Below are positions 44,244 to 53,283 of a stretch of DNA of 64,000 nucleotides, piece after piece. The stretch covers positions 1 to 64,000 of the forward strand of contig JBOHQX010000033.1 in the NCBI GenBank assembly GCA_050732395.1, written 5' to 3'. A model generated the notes under the pieces. That model did no database searches and was not told where the DNA came from. It worked only from the letters and a program-made list of their open reading frames with translations. A program made the position numbers and the translations under genes. The stretch's first letter is position 1; every line of letters starts with the position of its first letter. Source of the DNA: JBIOXB01 sp050732395 (GTDB lineage Bacteria; Zhuqueibacterota; Zhuqueibacteria; Zhuqueibacterales; Zhuqueibacteraceae).

Positions 44244-47200
44244 ATGAAAAAATATATACCTGGAATTCTGCTACTCGCGATCGTGGCTGCCACGACGATT
44301 TGGTGGTTTAACCGGCAACCCACTTTAGTAGAGCTGCAGAAGAGGTGCTTATACGCCAACGCTTTGCCTGAGGCGGAAGCTCAGGCCGAAGGAGACAAGA
44401 TCGTTGCCCAGCTCGAGGAATACTACCTGCATCTTCCCGTGCCAGACACTTTGCGCCGGCGGGTTGACCAAGAAGTAGCTACAATGTTGGACACGACGAA
44501 AATCAACTTCGCAAGTCATAGCAATGGTGTGAACACCGAGGCCAATCCCTATCAATTAGAAGTCGATTTGCAGAAATTGCTTCAAACCGCTGCCATCGCC
44601 GGCGCCCGTGGAGAGCAACACAGTTTTCAAGAATTGATGTCAATTGCTAAGGGCATGGCACAATCTGTGGATGCCGGGAAACAAACTGACTATTGGGGGC
44701 CTTTTGTCGAACAGTTTCGCGCTTTCGACAGAGTGTATGCCTTGACATGGTTAAAAGCGAAAAAGGCAGATTTGCTTTGTTGGCAATATCAAGACAGCAA
44801 TTTTAACGAGGCGGAATGTTATGGAGCACTAAGCTTGCAGTTTTTGCAAAAAGTCAAAGATGAGTACATCCACCTCGCTGTCATTCATTTTTTGCAGTAT
44901 ATTCTGTACCAACATCGTTCCATGTACGAATTATCCACTGCGTTGTCGCGAAAGGGGATGCTGCAAGCGGATCGCATAAAATACTATACTTGCTCCACCG
45001 GGTTTCTCTACCAACAAGCGGAAGCGCTTGCTGCCATCGGTGAAAATCAAGAAGCATTGCCACTCTATGATGCAGTCCTGGACAATGTTAATCAATACAA
45101 AAACAGTGCTAGTATGCAGTGGTTTTCTACCCACGGGTTGCTCGGCAGAGGTAGAGTTTATTTGGAGTTGGGACAATTCGAAAATGCGCTGAAGTCCTGC
45201 GCCGCAGTAGAGCAGCATCTGTTAGGGGATGGAGGCAAAATTCGTCTGATGATCTTACGTGGGTATGTTTATGCCGCTATGGCTAAGTATGAGCACGCAG
45301 AAGAAGAACTTCAAAAGGCCATCAGGCTCGCCGAAGCCATGAGAGACACGTTCGATCTCATCGGTGCGCATAACAATCTCGGCATGATGTTCGAGAGGCT
45401 GACTGAATATGATCTGGCGCTGGATCACTACTATCAAGCTAAAGCTTTGTTTACAACGAAGGGCCCGAATATTAGCCAAAAGCTTATCGTTCTAAATAAT
45501 ATTGCAGATATCCTCGCGGACAAAAACAATCTCATCCAGTTTGATGAGATTATTCAAGAAACAAAAAAGCTCTTGCAAGAAAAGCACGTTCCCTATCAAG
45601 AAATGCTATTGCTCCGTAACATCGGATCCATGTATAAAAGACAAGAAAAGTTCGATAAAGCCATACTATACTACGAGCAGGCAGTTGCACTTTGTGATGA
45701 AAACGGCCTTCTGCGATACAGTCTGGGAGCCAATATTGATATTGTTGATTGTTTGATTGGCCTTTCGAAGTTTGATGACGCCCAAAGCTTGGTTTCAAAA
45801 ACAATGTCTTCAGCCGAAGAAATAGAGGATGTGCAGCGGTTGATTGATGCCACTGGGAGAGCTGCCAAAATTCAATTTGCAACCGGCAAAATTGCTCAAG
45901 CCAGAGCAAGCTCGAATCGTTTACTGCGCAAAATTGAAACCCTAAGCGCATCCTTTAATAACTTTGATCGACTTACGGCCTACCACCAAAAGATTTATGA
46001 TCTGCTCAAGAATGCCGCTTATTATGAGATTGCTTTTCAGCGACCGGACTCGGCTCTCATAAAACTGGATTATGCTAAAGCCTATGCCTTGAAGAGCCGA
46101 CTGAGAAACGGTCAATCGAGCCGGCAGCAAAACTTTTTCTTACAAAAGTACCTTAGTATCGACTCGGTTCGAATTCATCTTCAGAAAAACAGCTTGTTAA
46201 TCAATTACCTGATTACAGAAGACACCTTATTCGCTTTTGTGCTGGATCAAAATGGCTTGCAGCTTTTGTCCAAGAAACTAACCCATGGCGCGGCGGGGTT
46301 GCGAAAATCCGTTGCAGCTTATCAAGAGGCGATTGTTCGCACCATTGCGGTTTTTCAGCAATATGAAACAGCTCCAGCCTGTGCGCACTATTCCGCCACT
46401 ACCGCTTTAGGGCAAGAACTGTACGAAGACTTATTCGGTTGGCCAACGTTAGCCCGTCGTTTGCAACAGGCGGAGCTGCTATATATAGTTCCGGACGAAT
46501 TTCTGCACGCGTTTCCTTTTGCTACGCTGCCTGTGCCAAACTCAATCGCTGGTACTTTTTTAACAAGTCTTATCGCCGTATCAATACTTCCGAGTGCTGA
46601 GTTTCTACAAAACGAGCACAGCCTGGGCGTACCAAAAGAACTCCTGGCTAAAAAGGTTGTAATCGCTGCGGATCAACGCTTTCCCGGTGTGACTGAATTT
46701 GTCGCAAAAGTTAAAGAACTCTTCCCCTTGGCGGAAGAGCTAATGATCGAAAAGGACGCATTGACCAAGGGAGGAGTTCTGGCGAGATTGAAAAATAATT
46801 ATACAATCTTCATCTTCGTGGGCCATGGCTCTGCAAACGAGAAGTATCCCGACCTCTCGTACATTGAATTAAGCGTAAAAACGGCAAATGTGCTTCGGCC
46901 TGAAACCGGGTTAGACTCTAATTTGATCCAATTGTCGCTTGCGGACTTAAAAGAAATCAAATGGCTCGATGCCGAGATGGTTATGCTAATTGGCTGTCAG
47001 ACTGCCCGTGGCAAGCTCTATCGTGGCACAGGAATGTCCGGATTGCTGCAAGGATTCTTATCATTGGGAGCCGAAAATGTATTGGGCAACTTATGGGAGG
47101 TGGATGCCAGCCACGCCATCGCTCAGGCGCAAGATTTCTTAACACTTTGGGCGGCGAGTCGGCATCCTGTGCAAGCTTTGCAAAAGTCTCAACTCAAAGC

Positions 47201-47291
47201 AATATTAGCCTTAGCAGGGAATAGTTACTACCAACAACCGCATCCTTATTTTTGGGGAAGCTCCATATTGTCATCATCCAGACCACTGTAG
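44244..47291 (+). CDS. TPR-CHAT caspase-like protease
   Basis: A 1015-residue protein. An N-terminal membrane anchor (about residues 5-22) is followed by many helical repeats of TPR type between about 190 and 560 (for example EEELQKAIRLAEAMRDTFDLIGAHNNLG) and a C-terminal CHAT domain (about 690-1010). The caspase-fold dyad is present: His861 in FVGHGS and Cys918 in IGCQTARG, followed by GLLQGFLSLGAENVLGNLWEVD, a strong CHAT signature. CHAT proteases cleave partner proteins after a signal received by their repeat region, as shown for Csx29. It heads no CRISPR locus here. It lies in the ECF sigma/anti-sigma gene run and is anchored in the membrane. Confidence 0.88.
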   Translation: MKKYIPGILLLAIVAATTIWWFNRQPTLVELQKRCLYANALPEAEAQAEGDKIVAQLEEYYLHLPVPDTLRRRVDQEVATMLDTTKINFASHSNGVNTEANPYQLEVDLQKLLQTAAIAGARGEQHSFQELMSIAKGMAQSVDAGKQTDYWGPFVEQFRAFDRVYALTWLKAKKADLLCWQYQDSNFNEAECYGALSLQFLQKVKDEYIHLAVIHFLQYILYQHRSMYELSTALSRKGMLQADRIKYYTCSTGFLYQQAEALAAIGENQEALPLYDAVLDNVNQYKNSASMQWFSTHGLLGRGRVYLELGQFENALKSCAAVEQHLLGDGGKIRLMILRGYVYAAMAKYEHAEEELQKAIRLAEAMRDTFDLIGAHNNLGMMFERLTEYDLALDHYYQAKALFTTKGPNISQKLIVLNNIADILADKNNLIQFDEIIQETKKLLQEKHVPYQEMLLLRNIGSMYKRQEKFDKAILYYEQAVALCDENGLLRYSLGANIDIVDCLIGLSKFDDAQSLVSKTMSSAEEIEDVQRLIDATGRAAKIQFATGKIAQARASSNRLLRKIETLSASFNNFDRLTAYHQKIYDLLKNAAYYEIAFQRPDSALIKLDYAKAYALKSRLRNGQSSRQQNFFLQKYLSIDSVRIHLQKNSLLINYLITEDTLFAFVLDQNGLQLLSKKLTHGAAGLRKSVAAYQEAIVRTIAVFQQYETAPACAHYSATTALGQELYEDLFGWPTLARRLQQAELLYIVPDEFLHAFPFATLPVPNSIAGTFLTSLIAVSILPSAEFLQNEHSLGVPKELLAKKVVIAADQRFPGVTEFVAKVKELFPLAEELMIEKDALTKGGVLARLKNNYTIFIFVGHGSANEKYPDLSYIELSVKTANVLRPETGLDSNLIQLSLADLKEIKWLDAEMVMLIGCQTARGKLYRGTGMSGLLQGFLSLGAENVLGNLWEVDASHAIAQAQDFLTLWAASRHPVQALQKSQLKAILALAGNSYYQQPHPYFWGSSILSSSRPL

Positions 47292-47323
47292 TAAGTGATA
47301 CGTACTAAAATGTGAGATTGAAA

Positions 47324-47677
47324 ATGCCCTCGCGCTTAGGTGTTACACCTGAAGGTGCCGGTACCGGAGGCTCAGGCGGGCCTCCTCCCCATCCGGAGGA
47401 CGACGCTCAATTTCGCGGAGTTGCGCTGCGCTCGCAAGGCCTATTAACACTTGCCGTAGGATTTGCCATGGGGATGGCGTTTATGCTGTTTTTCTGGCTC
47501 ATTCGCACATATGGAACACCGACAGGAGCCGTGCGAGACTTCGTCACCCAGCTCAATCCCAACCTTGGGCTTAGTTTCCTGTTAGGGTTCTTGGGCGGCA
47601 CGCTGCTGGCAGCGGTATACAACCTGCTCGTCGTGCGGCGGGTCAATCTTTTCGGCCTGGAAAGCAGCGTGGATTAG
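47324..47677 (+). CDS. Small two-helix membrane protein after the CHAT gene
   Basis: About 117 residues from ATG 47324 (GTG 47312 possible). A Gly/Pro-rich cytosolic head (GAGTGGSGGPPPHPEDD) precedes two membrane helices (about 41-62 and 84-103). It is 32 bases after the CHAT stop and on the same strand. Its role is unknown; two-helix proteins next to proteases can be substrates or pore-like effectors, but nothing in this sequence proves it. Confidence 0.55.
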   Translation: MPSRLGVTPEGAGTGGSGGPPPHPEDDAQFRGVALRSQGLLTLAVGFAMGMAFMLFFWLIRTYGTPTGAVRDFVTQLNPNLGLSFLLGFLGGTLLAAVYNLLVVRRVNLFGLESSVD

Positions 47678-47820
47678 CCTGATCAGCTCTCAGGCCTGAC
47701 CGCGAAGGCATGAATTTCGCAAAGCGCAGCGTTTTGATGCGACGACTCGCATCCCTGTGCTTTGCGATCTTTGTGCAAAAAAGACATGGAAATTTCCAGC
47801 GGATGATATTGCGTCCAGGA

Positions 47821-47903
47821 TTGACCATTCACCATTCCCAATTCACCGTTGACAATTGACAATTCACAATTGTGAATTGCGAATTGTCAACGGTGAATGG
47901 TCA
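47821..47903. repeat. Heptamer-unit hairpin, ATTCACC family (copy 3)
   Basis: Units ACCATTC, ACCATTC, CCAATTC, ACCGTTG, ACAATTG run to a centre near 47870 and return as complements (TGAATTG, CGAATTG, TCAACGG, TGAATGG). It sits between two convergent genes (ends at 47677 and 47929), where it could block read-through from both sides. Confidence 0.78.
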
Positions 47904-47928
47904 GTGTAAAGCCCTCACTCCAGCTTTT

Positions 47929-49392
47929 TCAATCCGTCCCCTCCACCTTAGGCGCCTTACCCAGCACCTCCTCAATCGTCATCACCTTCACCTCCCCTAA
48001 ATTCAAAGCGCGCACACCCGCTTCGATTTTGGCGCGATCGCCAACGACGACAATGGAGATCTTGTCCGGGTCGATATATTTCTTGGCCGCGGCCTGCACT
48101 TGCTCTTTCGTCACGGCCAGGATGTTTTTCACGTAGTCGTTGAAATACGTGTCCGGCAGACCATACGTGACTAACTCCACCAGTGCGCCGGCAATCTGCC
48201 CGGTAGTTTGAAAATTGGCCGGATAACCCAAGGCTTCATAATTCTTGGCGCGCGTCAGTTCTTCATCCGTAATCTCACCCAAAATGCCGTTCAATTCTTT
48301 GATGAACTCCGTTAAGGCTTTGTCGGTGACGTCTGTTTGTACGGAAGCGCTGGCAATGAACGGTCCAGGCTGCGGTCGCAACACAAAGCTCGATCCGGCG
48401 CCATAGGAATAGCCGTGCGTCTCGCGCAGATTATAATTCAAACGTGAAGTGAAAGATCCGCCGAGGATCGTGTTGAGCACGGTAATAGCATAATAATCTT
48501 CTGTCAAGCGTGTAGTGCCGATGCGGCCGATCCGAATCACGGATTGCGCCGCGCCGGGCTTGTCCACAAGCAGAATCTGACGATCAGCCACTTGCCTGAC
48601 TTCCGGCCAGGTCACGCTCGGAGCTTTACCAGCTTTCCATTTGCCAAAAGCGGATTCTAATTTGGGCAAAATCGTTTTCGCCGTCACGTCCCCGGCGATG
48701 ATCAATGCCGCGTTGTTGCTGTGAAAATACTTCGCATAAAAGTCTTTGCAATCCTGTGCGCTAAAACCGCGCAAGCTCGCCTCCACTCCCCCGTTCTGCT
48801 GGCCGTAGGGATGCTGTTCGCCATACAGAACACGATTCGACAAGACCGCGGCGATCGTTTGCGGATTGTCGTGTGCCTGCGCGAGCGCAGTCAAGCGCTG
48901 TTTCCGCTGCCGCTCCAATTCGTCCGTAGGAAAAGTAGGGCGCAGTGCCACGTCAGCCATCACCGTTAGCGCATCCTCCAAACGCGCAACCGGAACGTGG
49001 AGTGCGACGGAAGAGTTATGATAACCCGCACCAGTCGACAGCGTGGCGCCGAGATAGTCGATTTCATCCGCGATTTGCAGGGCATTACGCGTGCCCGCGC
49101 CCTCGTCGAGCATGGCTAGCGTCACGCTCGCGAGGCCGGTTTTATCGGCGGGATCCATGCCCGAGCCGGCATTGATTTGCAAAATAACGTCCACCAGCGG
49201 CACTTGATTTTTTTCCACCAGCACCACCGGCAGGCCGTTGGACAATTTCAAATGCTGAATTGGCGGCACTTTCAAATTGGGCGGCGGGCCGAGCTCGGGC
49301 GGTTTGCTGCGATCGGGGGTTTGAGCAAAAAGATTGACAGTTATCCCCAATGATAGAAATGTGCAGAGAAGCAGGACGCGAAAACGAGGCAT
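47929..49392 (-). CDS. M16 family peptidase-like protein, catalytically inactive
   Basis: A 487-residue exported protein with a signal peptide. It has the M16 (insulinase/processing-peptidase) two-lobe fold: LSNGLPVVLVEKNQVPLVDV at the start and later YFHSNNAALIIAGDV and LNYNLRETHGYSYGAGSSF. The zinc motif HxxEH is missing (this place reads TLAMLDEG), so it should not cut by itself. The LRETHGYSY segment with its Arg and Tyr is intact, as in the non-zinc half of heterodimeric M16 enzymes. The active partner is the adjacent gene upstream, so together they probably form one periplasmic protease. Confidence 0.88.
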   Translation of the reverse strand: MPRFRVLLLCTFLSLGITVNLFAQTPDRSKPPELGPPPNLKVPPIQHLKLSNGLPVVLVEKNQVPLVDVILQINAGSGMDPADKTGLASVTLAMLDEGAGTRNALQIADEIDYLGATLSTGAGYHNSSVALHVPVARLEDALTVMADVALRPTFPTDELERQRKQRLTALAQAHDNPQTIAAVLSNRVLYGEQHPYGQQNGGVEASLRGFSAQDCKDFYAKYFHSNNAALIIAGDVTAKTILPKLESAFGKWKAGKAPSVTWPEVRQVADRQILLVDKPGAAQSVIRIGRIGTTRLTEDYYAITVLNTILGGSFTSRLNYNLRETHGYSYGAGSSFVLRPQPGPFIASASVQTDVTDKALTEFIKELNGILGEITDEELTRAKNYEALGYPANFQTTGQIAGALVELVTYGLPDTYFNDYVKNILAVTKEQVQAAAKKYIDPDKISIVVVGDRAKIEAGVRALNLGEVKVMTIEEVLGKAPKVEGTD

Positions 49393-49629
49393 GGCGATTT
49401 CTCTCTTGAATACGGTTAGATTTTGTGAAAAGATCAGTATACTTCACACGGACCAACAAACCACATGGCCAATCCGGAGAATCAATAAGGAATCCATCAA
49501 GCTCCTGATTCTGTTATGCAGAAAGCATCTTGGTGGACTCGTCACGCATGCTCATGGCCGAATTTGCCGCTCTGACTTAATCAACCAAGATCCCTACGGG
49601 ATGACATGTCAACGTGTGCGGGAAGGCTC

Positions 49630-51009
49630 TTAGTTTATCGGCGCGCGTTCGCCGGCAATCAGCTTACTCCCTTCCACTGCCAAATCCAATTTGCCTTTAG
49701 GCACAATGCTCAAGATCACGCGGCCATCATTCTTCAAAAAGCTCAAGGCAGCGCTCCGCACGTCTTCCGGCTCGAGCGCCAGATAACGCGACAAATCCTC
49801 GTTGAAATAATCGGGATTGCCGGTGCTTTCATAATAATTGTTCAAGTTATCGGCTTTGCTGCTGACGAGCTCGAGGCTGGAGAGATAACTGGCTTCGTAT
49901 TGATTGATCACGCGTTGCACTTCCCGCAAGTCTGGAGCCGCGGTTTTGAGCTTGTCGAGCTCAGCTTGAATGACTTGCTCCAATTCCACGAGAGTGTGCC
50001 CGTCGCGTGCCGTGGCCATCACGACGAAAAAGGAAGAAGATTCGCGCGAAGCTTGAAACGCGCTCACGTCCTGCGCGATTTGCATCTCATACACGAGCCG
50101 TTTGTACAGGCGCGAGTTTTTCCCGCCGGCAAGCACGTTGGCAACGACGTCCATCTCCGCATCGCCGGGGTTGAGTTTTGGCGGCGTTAGCCAGGCGACA
50201 TACAAACGTGGCAGTTGCACACGATCTTCCAACGTCAAGCGCTTCTCTTTGTTGAGAAAGGCCGGTGGCATATCCAAAGGCTCCGGCTGCTGCTGGCCCT
50301 GCACGTCGTTGAACCACTTTTCCACGAGCTGGCGCGTTTTGACGGGCTCGATATCGCCCGCAATCACCAGGCTCGCGTTCGCAGGCGTATAGTACTTTCT
50401 GAAAAATTCAACCACGTCTTCATAGGAGGCGGCAGTCAGGTCATCCATATAACCGATCGTGGGCCAGTGAAAGGGATGATTGGGGGCATAGAGGTTTTCA
50501 CCCAATATCGGAAAAGCCAAACCATACGGTGTGTTCTCATACCGCTGCCGGCGCTCGTTCTTGACCACGTCGCGCTGGCCGTCCACTTTTCCCGGCGTCA
50601 TGGCTTCGAGCAAATAACCCATGCGATCGGATTCCAGAAATAGCGCCAGCTCGAGTGCGCTGGCGGGTATGTCTTCATAATAATTGGTGCGATCGGTGTT
50701 GGTCGAGCCATTGTTGTTGCCGCCCGCCGCTTCCAGCCAGTGATCGAACGAACCCTCCGGCACGTTCTTCGAACCTTCGAATAAAATGTGCTCAAAAAGA
50801 TGCGCAAAACCCGTTCGTCCCGGCTTCTCATGAGCCGAGCCGACGTGATACCAGACGTTGACGGTGACCGTCGGCGTGGTGTGATCTTCGTGCAAAATCA
50901 CGTTCAAGCCGTTGGGCAGGATAAAGCGTTGGTAAGGCACACTGAGGGTGGTCTGCGCACGAGCGTGAATGGCCAAAAGCCCGATGAAGGCGAGCAAAAC
51001 TTTGTTCAT
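49630..51009 (-). CDS. M16 family zinc peptidase, catalytically active
   Basis: A 459-residue exported protein. Signal peptide at 1-18. The zinc motif HLFEH (HxxEH) is present near residue 69, followed by GGNNNGSTNTDRTNYYE and the downstream glutamate of the VKNERRQRYEN helix that completes the site. The second lobe is shorter and lacks the Arg-Tyr pair in usual form. Together with the neighbouring inactive M16 protein it should make a heterodimeric peptidase that degrades peptides in the periplasm. The two genes are separated by 237 bases. Confidence 0.9.
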   Translation of the reverse strand: MNKVLLAFIGLLAIHARAQTTLSVPYQRFILPNGLNVILHEDHTTPTVTVNVWYHVGSAHEKPGRTGFAHLFEHILFEGSKNVPEGSFDHWLEAAGGNNNGSTNTDRTNYYEDIPASALELALFLESDRMGYLLEAMTPGKVDGQRDVVKNERRQRYENTPYGLAFPILGENLYAPNHPFHWPTIGYMDDLTAASYEDVVEFFRKYYTPANASLVIAGDIEPVKTRQLVEKWFNDVQGQQQPEPLDMPPAFLNKEKRLTLEDRVQLPRLYVAWLTPPKLNPGDAEMDVVANVLAGGKNSRLYKRLVYEMQIAQDVSAFQASRESSSFFVVMATARDGHTLVELEQVIQAELDKLKTAAPDLREVQRVINQYEASYLSSLELVSSKADNLNNYYESTGNPDYFNEDLSRYLALEPEDVRSAALSFLKNDGRVILSIVPKGKLDLAVEGSKLIAGERAPIN

Positions 51010-51050
51010 TTTAGCTTCTCCAGACGTTGTGAAACAAGCCGTCTCGTTCC

Positions 51051-51109
51051 TACACGTTACACTTTACACGTTACACGATAGTCGTGTAACGTGTAAAGTG
51101 TAACGTGTA
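51051..51109. repeat. Perfect 28-bp inverted repeat of heptamer units
   Basis: Arms 51051-51078 and 51082-51109 are perfectly complementary over 28 bases with a 3-base centre. Each arm is itself four tandem 7-base units of the ACACGTT/ACACTTT type. It fills most of the gap between the DinB-like gene and the active M16 gene. No T run follows on either strand. Confidence 0.9.
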
Positions 51110-51114
51110 ATCTT

Positions 51115-51654
51115 TTAAGACACCGCCTGTTTAATCCTGCGAATCTGATTCAAATGCAGAATATCATGGCCGGCCATCATTTGGACGATTTTGCGAATGC
51201 TTTCCGGCCCGCGCTCGCTGTGCATGCCGGCACGCTCCCATTGTTTGTCATTCAGCGCATGGATCAGTTTCAAATTATTGTTGCGAAGCACACGCAATTG
51301 GTCGAGTGCGTCGGCCGGATCGACCTCATTATATTTCAGCCGTGTCGCCCAAGCATCCTGATCGTAACCTTGAATCTCAGGCGAATCATGCGCGAGGATC
51401 ATACGCATCCGAAAACCGGAAACCAAATCCGAATCTGCAAGATGCTGGAGCACCTGCAGAATCGACCATTTGCCTGGCTTCTCCGGCCGCCGCAAAGCTT
51501 CATCACGCCATCCGGCCACTTCTTGCTGCACCGCTGCGACTTGTGCGCCTAGCACCTGCACGGGATCGCGATCGCCGAGCAGCTCCAGCAATCCTTTGAC
51601 GTAGGCTTCCGCCGCTCCTTTTGCCGAGCCGGCAGGGTTGGTAAAAACTGACAT
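51115..51654 (-). CDS. DinB-like metal-binding protein
   Basis: A 179-residue four-helix protein of the DinB_2/YfiT-like superfamily. Histidines in QHLADSD near residue 71 and GHDILHLNQI near residue 163 match the three-histidine metal site. Members are often thiol-dependent transferases or of unknown role. The gene lies upstream of the M16 pair on the same strand but the perfect hairpin separates them. It is a cytosolic protein without a signal peptide. Confidence 0.8.
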   Translation of the reverse strand: MSVFTNPAGSAKGAAEAYVKGLLELLGDRDPVQVLGAQVAAVQQEVAGWRDEALRRPEKPGKWSILQVLQHLADSDLVSGFRMRMILAHDSPEIQGYDQDAWATRLKYNEVDPADALDQLRVLRNNNLKLIHALNDKQWERAGMHSERGPESIRKIVQMMAGHDILHLNQIRRIKQAVS

Positions 51655-52005
51655 GGACTGAACTCCCTACTGAATATGAAAAGCAACTGTGCCCTCAAAA
51701 GGTGATCCTCAAAGCCTCGTGCATTTTACGAGTGCGGGCAGTGCAAATGTTTCCAAAGGTAAACCCAAAAATCGACACCATAAAGACGGCCTTGATGACG
51801 ATTCGTTTACACAGATTTTCCAAATACCTGAAGGCGCGATGTTACCAAGCGTCAGAAATCCAAACGAAATAACGAATTTTTCAGATAAAGTCAAGGCGCG
51901 CGGTCTGTCAGATTGTGCGCCAATGGAATTCAAGGCATCATCCCTGTGCCAAACAGACTACCTCTGCTTTTCAGACAGACTGAAAACAGAAGCCCTTCGG
52001 GCAGC

Positions 52006-52069
52006 ACACGCGGATCAAAAACGCACACGGAAAAAGCTTTCATTCCGCGTGAGTTTTTGATCCGTGTGT
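52006..52069. repeat. Imperfect 26-bp inverted repeat
   Basis: Arms 52006-52031 and 52044-52069 are complementary except for three mismatches, around a 12-base loop. No T run follows. It lies in the gene-free region before the CPBP gene. Confidence 0.75.
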
Positions 52070-52167
52070 AAATTTTCAGAATTTTATTCTATGTTTGATG
52101 CTTTAAACGCTTACACTTTACACCTTACCTTGACAATGTTAACGTAGCCCTCAAAGCCGCTGTTGTC

Positions 52168-52235
52168 TGTCATGCTGTAAGCATCTTCCTAAGAGGGCTG
52201 CACCAAAACCTAGGGAAGATGCTTACAGCATGACA
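52168..52235. repeat. Perfect 22-bp inverted repeat with AAGCATCTTCC core
   Basis: Arms 52168-52189 and 52214-52235 are perfectly complementary. The loop is 24 bases long. The arm shares AAGCATCTT with an 18-base word repeated at 49517-49534 and 58593-58610, so these three sites belong to one dispersed family. Confidence 0.8.
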
Positions 52236-52428
52236 AATTGAAATGACGCGTATTTAACTTAGCATTGTCAAGTTACACGACTATCATGTAGACTTCTGGA
52301 ATCGCTCAAGAACAAACTGGCAGTTGATTCATGACCGATTTTCTCCTTGCAATTCAAGGCCGCTTTCGATATTTTTGAACCTTATTTAAAAGCCTGAAAT
52401 TGCGCTCATTGCAGACGAATATTGAAAC

Positions 52429-53283
52429 ATGCCGAAGCTTGAATTGGACTCCGCTGGTGTAATACACGATCACGTGACGTATCAAGTCGACGAAACCCCG
52501 GTGCAAGATTTATCGCGCACGCCGTCACACCCCACCGCTTTGGTGCATCGCGTGGTCGCACTGGGTTGTCCGCTTGTTGCCGTGGCCTGTTATTTCGTCG
52601 CCGGACGGCCACTTTGGGCCATGGCGATTTTGGCGGTCTTGAGCCTGGCGGGTTATCTCTCTCCCGCGTGGCGGCAAACCATGGCTTTCCCGCGTGCGGT
52701 ATTCGCCTTCCTGACTTTGACTTTTGTCATCAATACGCTCGGTATCGCTTATCCATACTCGAACATCTTCGTGTTGACCGGGCTGCTGGGGCTGTTCTCG
52801 CTCAGTGGCATGGAATGGAAATCCCTTTATTTCGGATCGGGCAAAACTGCCAAATGGACCAAAACTGCCTTGCTGGTGGCGCTCGGTTTGATCGGGTTGA
52901 TTCTGTCGGTTCATTTTTGGCAACCAACTCTACTCGGCAATAATCCCACGCCCAAAGATTGGCCGCCGGACGTCATCTTGATGATGGCGATTGGCTACGC
53001 GACCTTCAGCGCATTGATGGAAGAAACGATTTTTCGCGGCGTGTTGATCGCCTATGGGCGAGCCTGCTTTCGCATGGAAATCGCGGTGGTTGCACAAGCC
53101 CTTATTTTTGCAATGATGCACTATCGTGTGGGCTTTCCCATGCATGCGACAGGTGCGGCGTTGGCTTTGTTCTGGGGATTCGGCGCGGGCTGGCTGGTGA
53201 CGCGAGCGGAGTCCATCTATCCAGCATTTCTTATGCACTTTGTGCTGGTGTTGATTCTATTTTTGGTGTTGGCGTTTGCATGA
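52429..53283 (+). CDS. CPBP family intramembrane glutamic protease
   Basis: A 284-residue protein with about eight membrane helices. The ABI/CPBP family motifs are present: EETIFRG (Glu198-Glu199-x3-Arg203) in one helix and FAMMHY with its histidine in a later one, plus the C-terminal helix with a histidine (FLMHF). These enzymes cut within membranes (Rce1-like) or handle bacteriocin maturation and immunity. The 40-residue cytosolic head is variable. It starts an apparent operon with DUF4416, purM, gpsA, asnS, acyP and apt, overlapping the next gene by four bases. Confidence 0.85.
   Translation: MPKLELDSAGVIHDHVTYQVDETPVQDLSRTPSHPTALVHRVVALGCPLVAVACYFVAGRPLWAMAILAVLSLAGYLSPAWRQTMAFPRAVFAFLTLTFVINTLGIAYPYSNIFVLTGLLGLFSLSGMEWKSLYFGSGKTAKWTKTALLVALGLIGLILSVHFWQPTLLGNNPTPKDWPPDVILMMAIGYATFSALMEETIFRGVLIAYGRACFRMEIAVVAQALIFAMMHYRVGFPMHATGAALALFWGFGAGWLVTRAESIYPAFLMHFVLVLILFLVLAFA

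Larger units (their letters stand above)
51655..52428. other. Long gene-free region with several hairpins
   Basis: A 774-base region between two genes that read away from each other. It holds two long inverted repeats (52006-52069 and 52168-52235). Fragments of the ACACTTTACAC-type units also recur around 52108-52130 and 52262-52290. A 123-residue frame at 51689-52060 has no protein-like pattern and ends in a hairpin; I do not accept it. Confidence 0.5.

Noticed and set aside
44244..47291. The CHAT protein as part of a type III-E CRISPR (Csx29-like) system
   Set aside because: There is no cas7-11 gene, no CRISPR array, and the protein has a membrane anchor, unlike Csx29.
51689..52060. A 123-residue frame in the gene-free region
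   Set aside because: The composition is not protein-like, there is no good ribosome site, and its end lies inside an inverted repeat.
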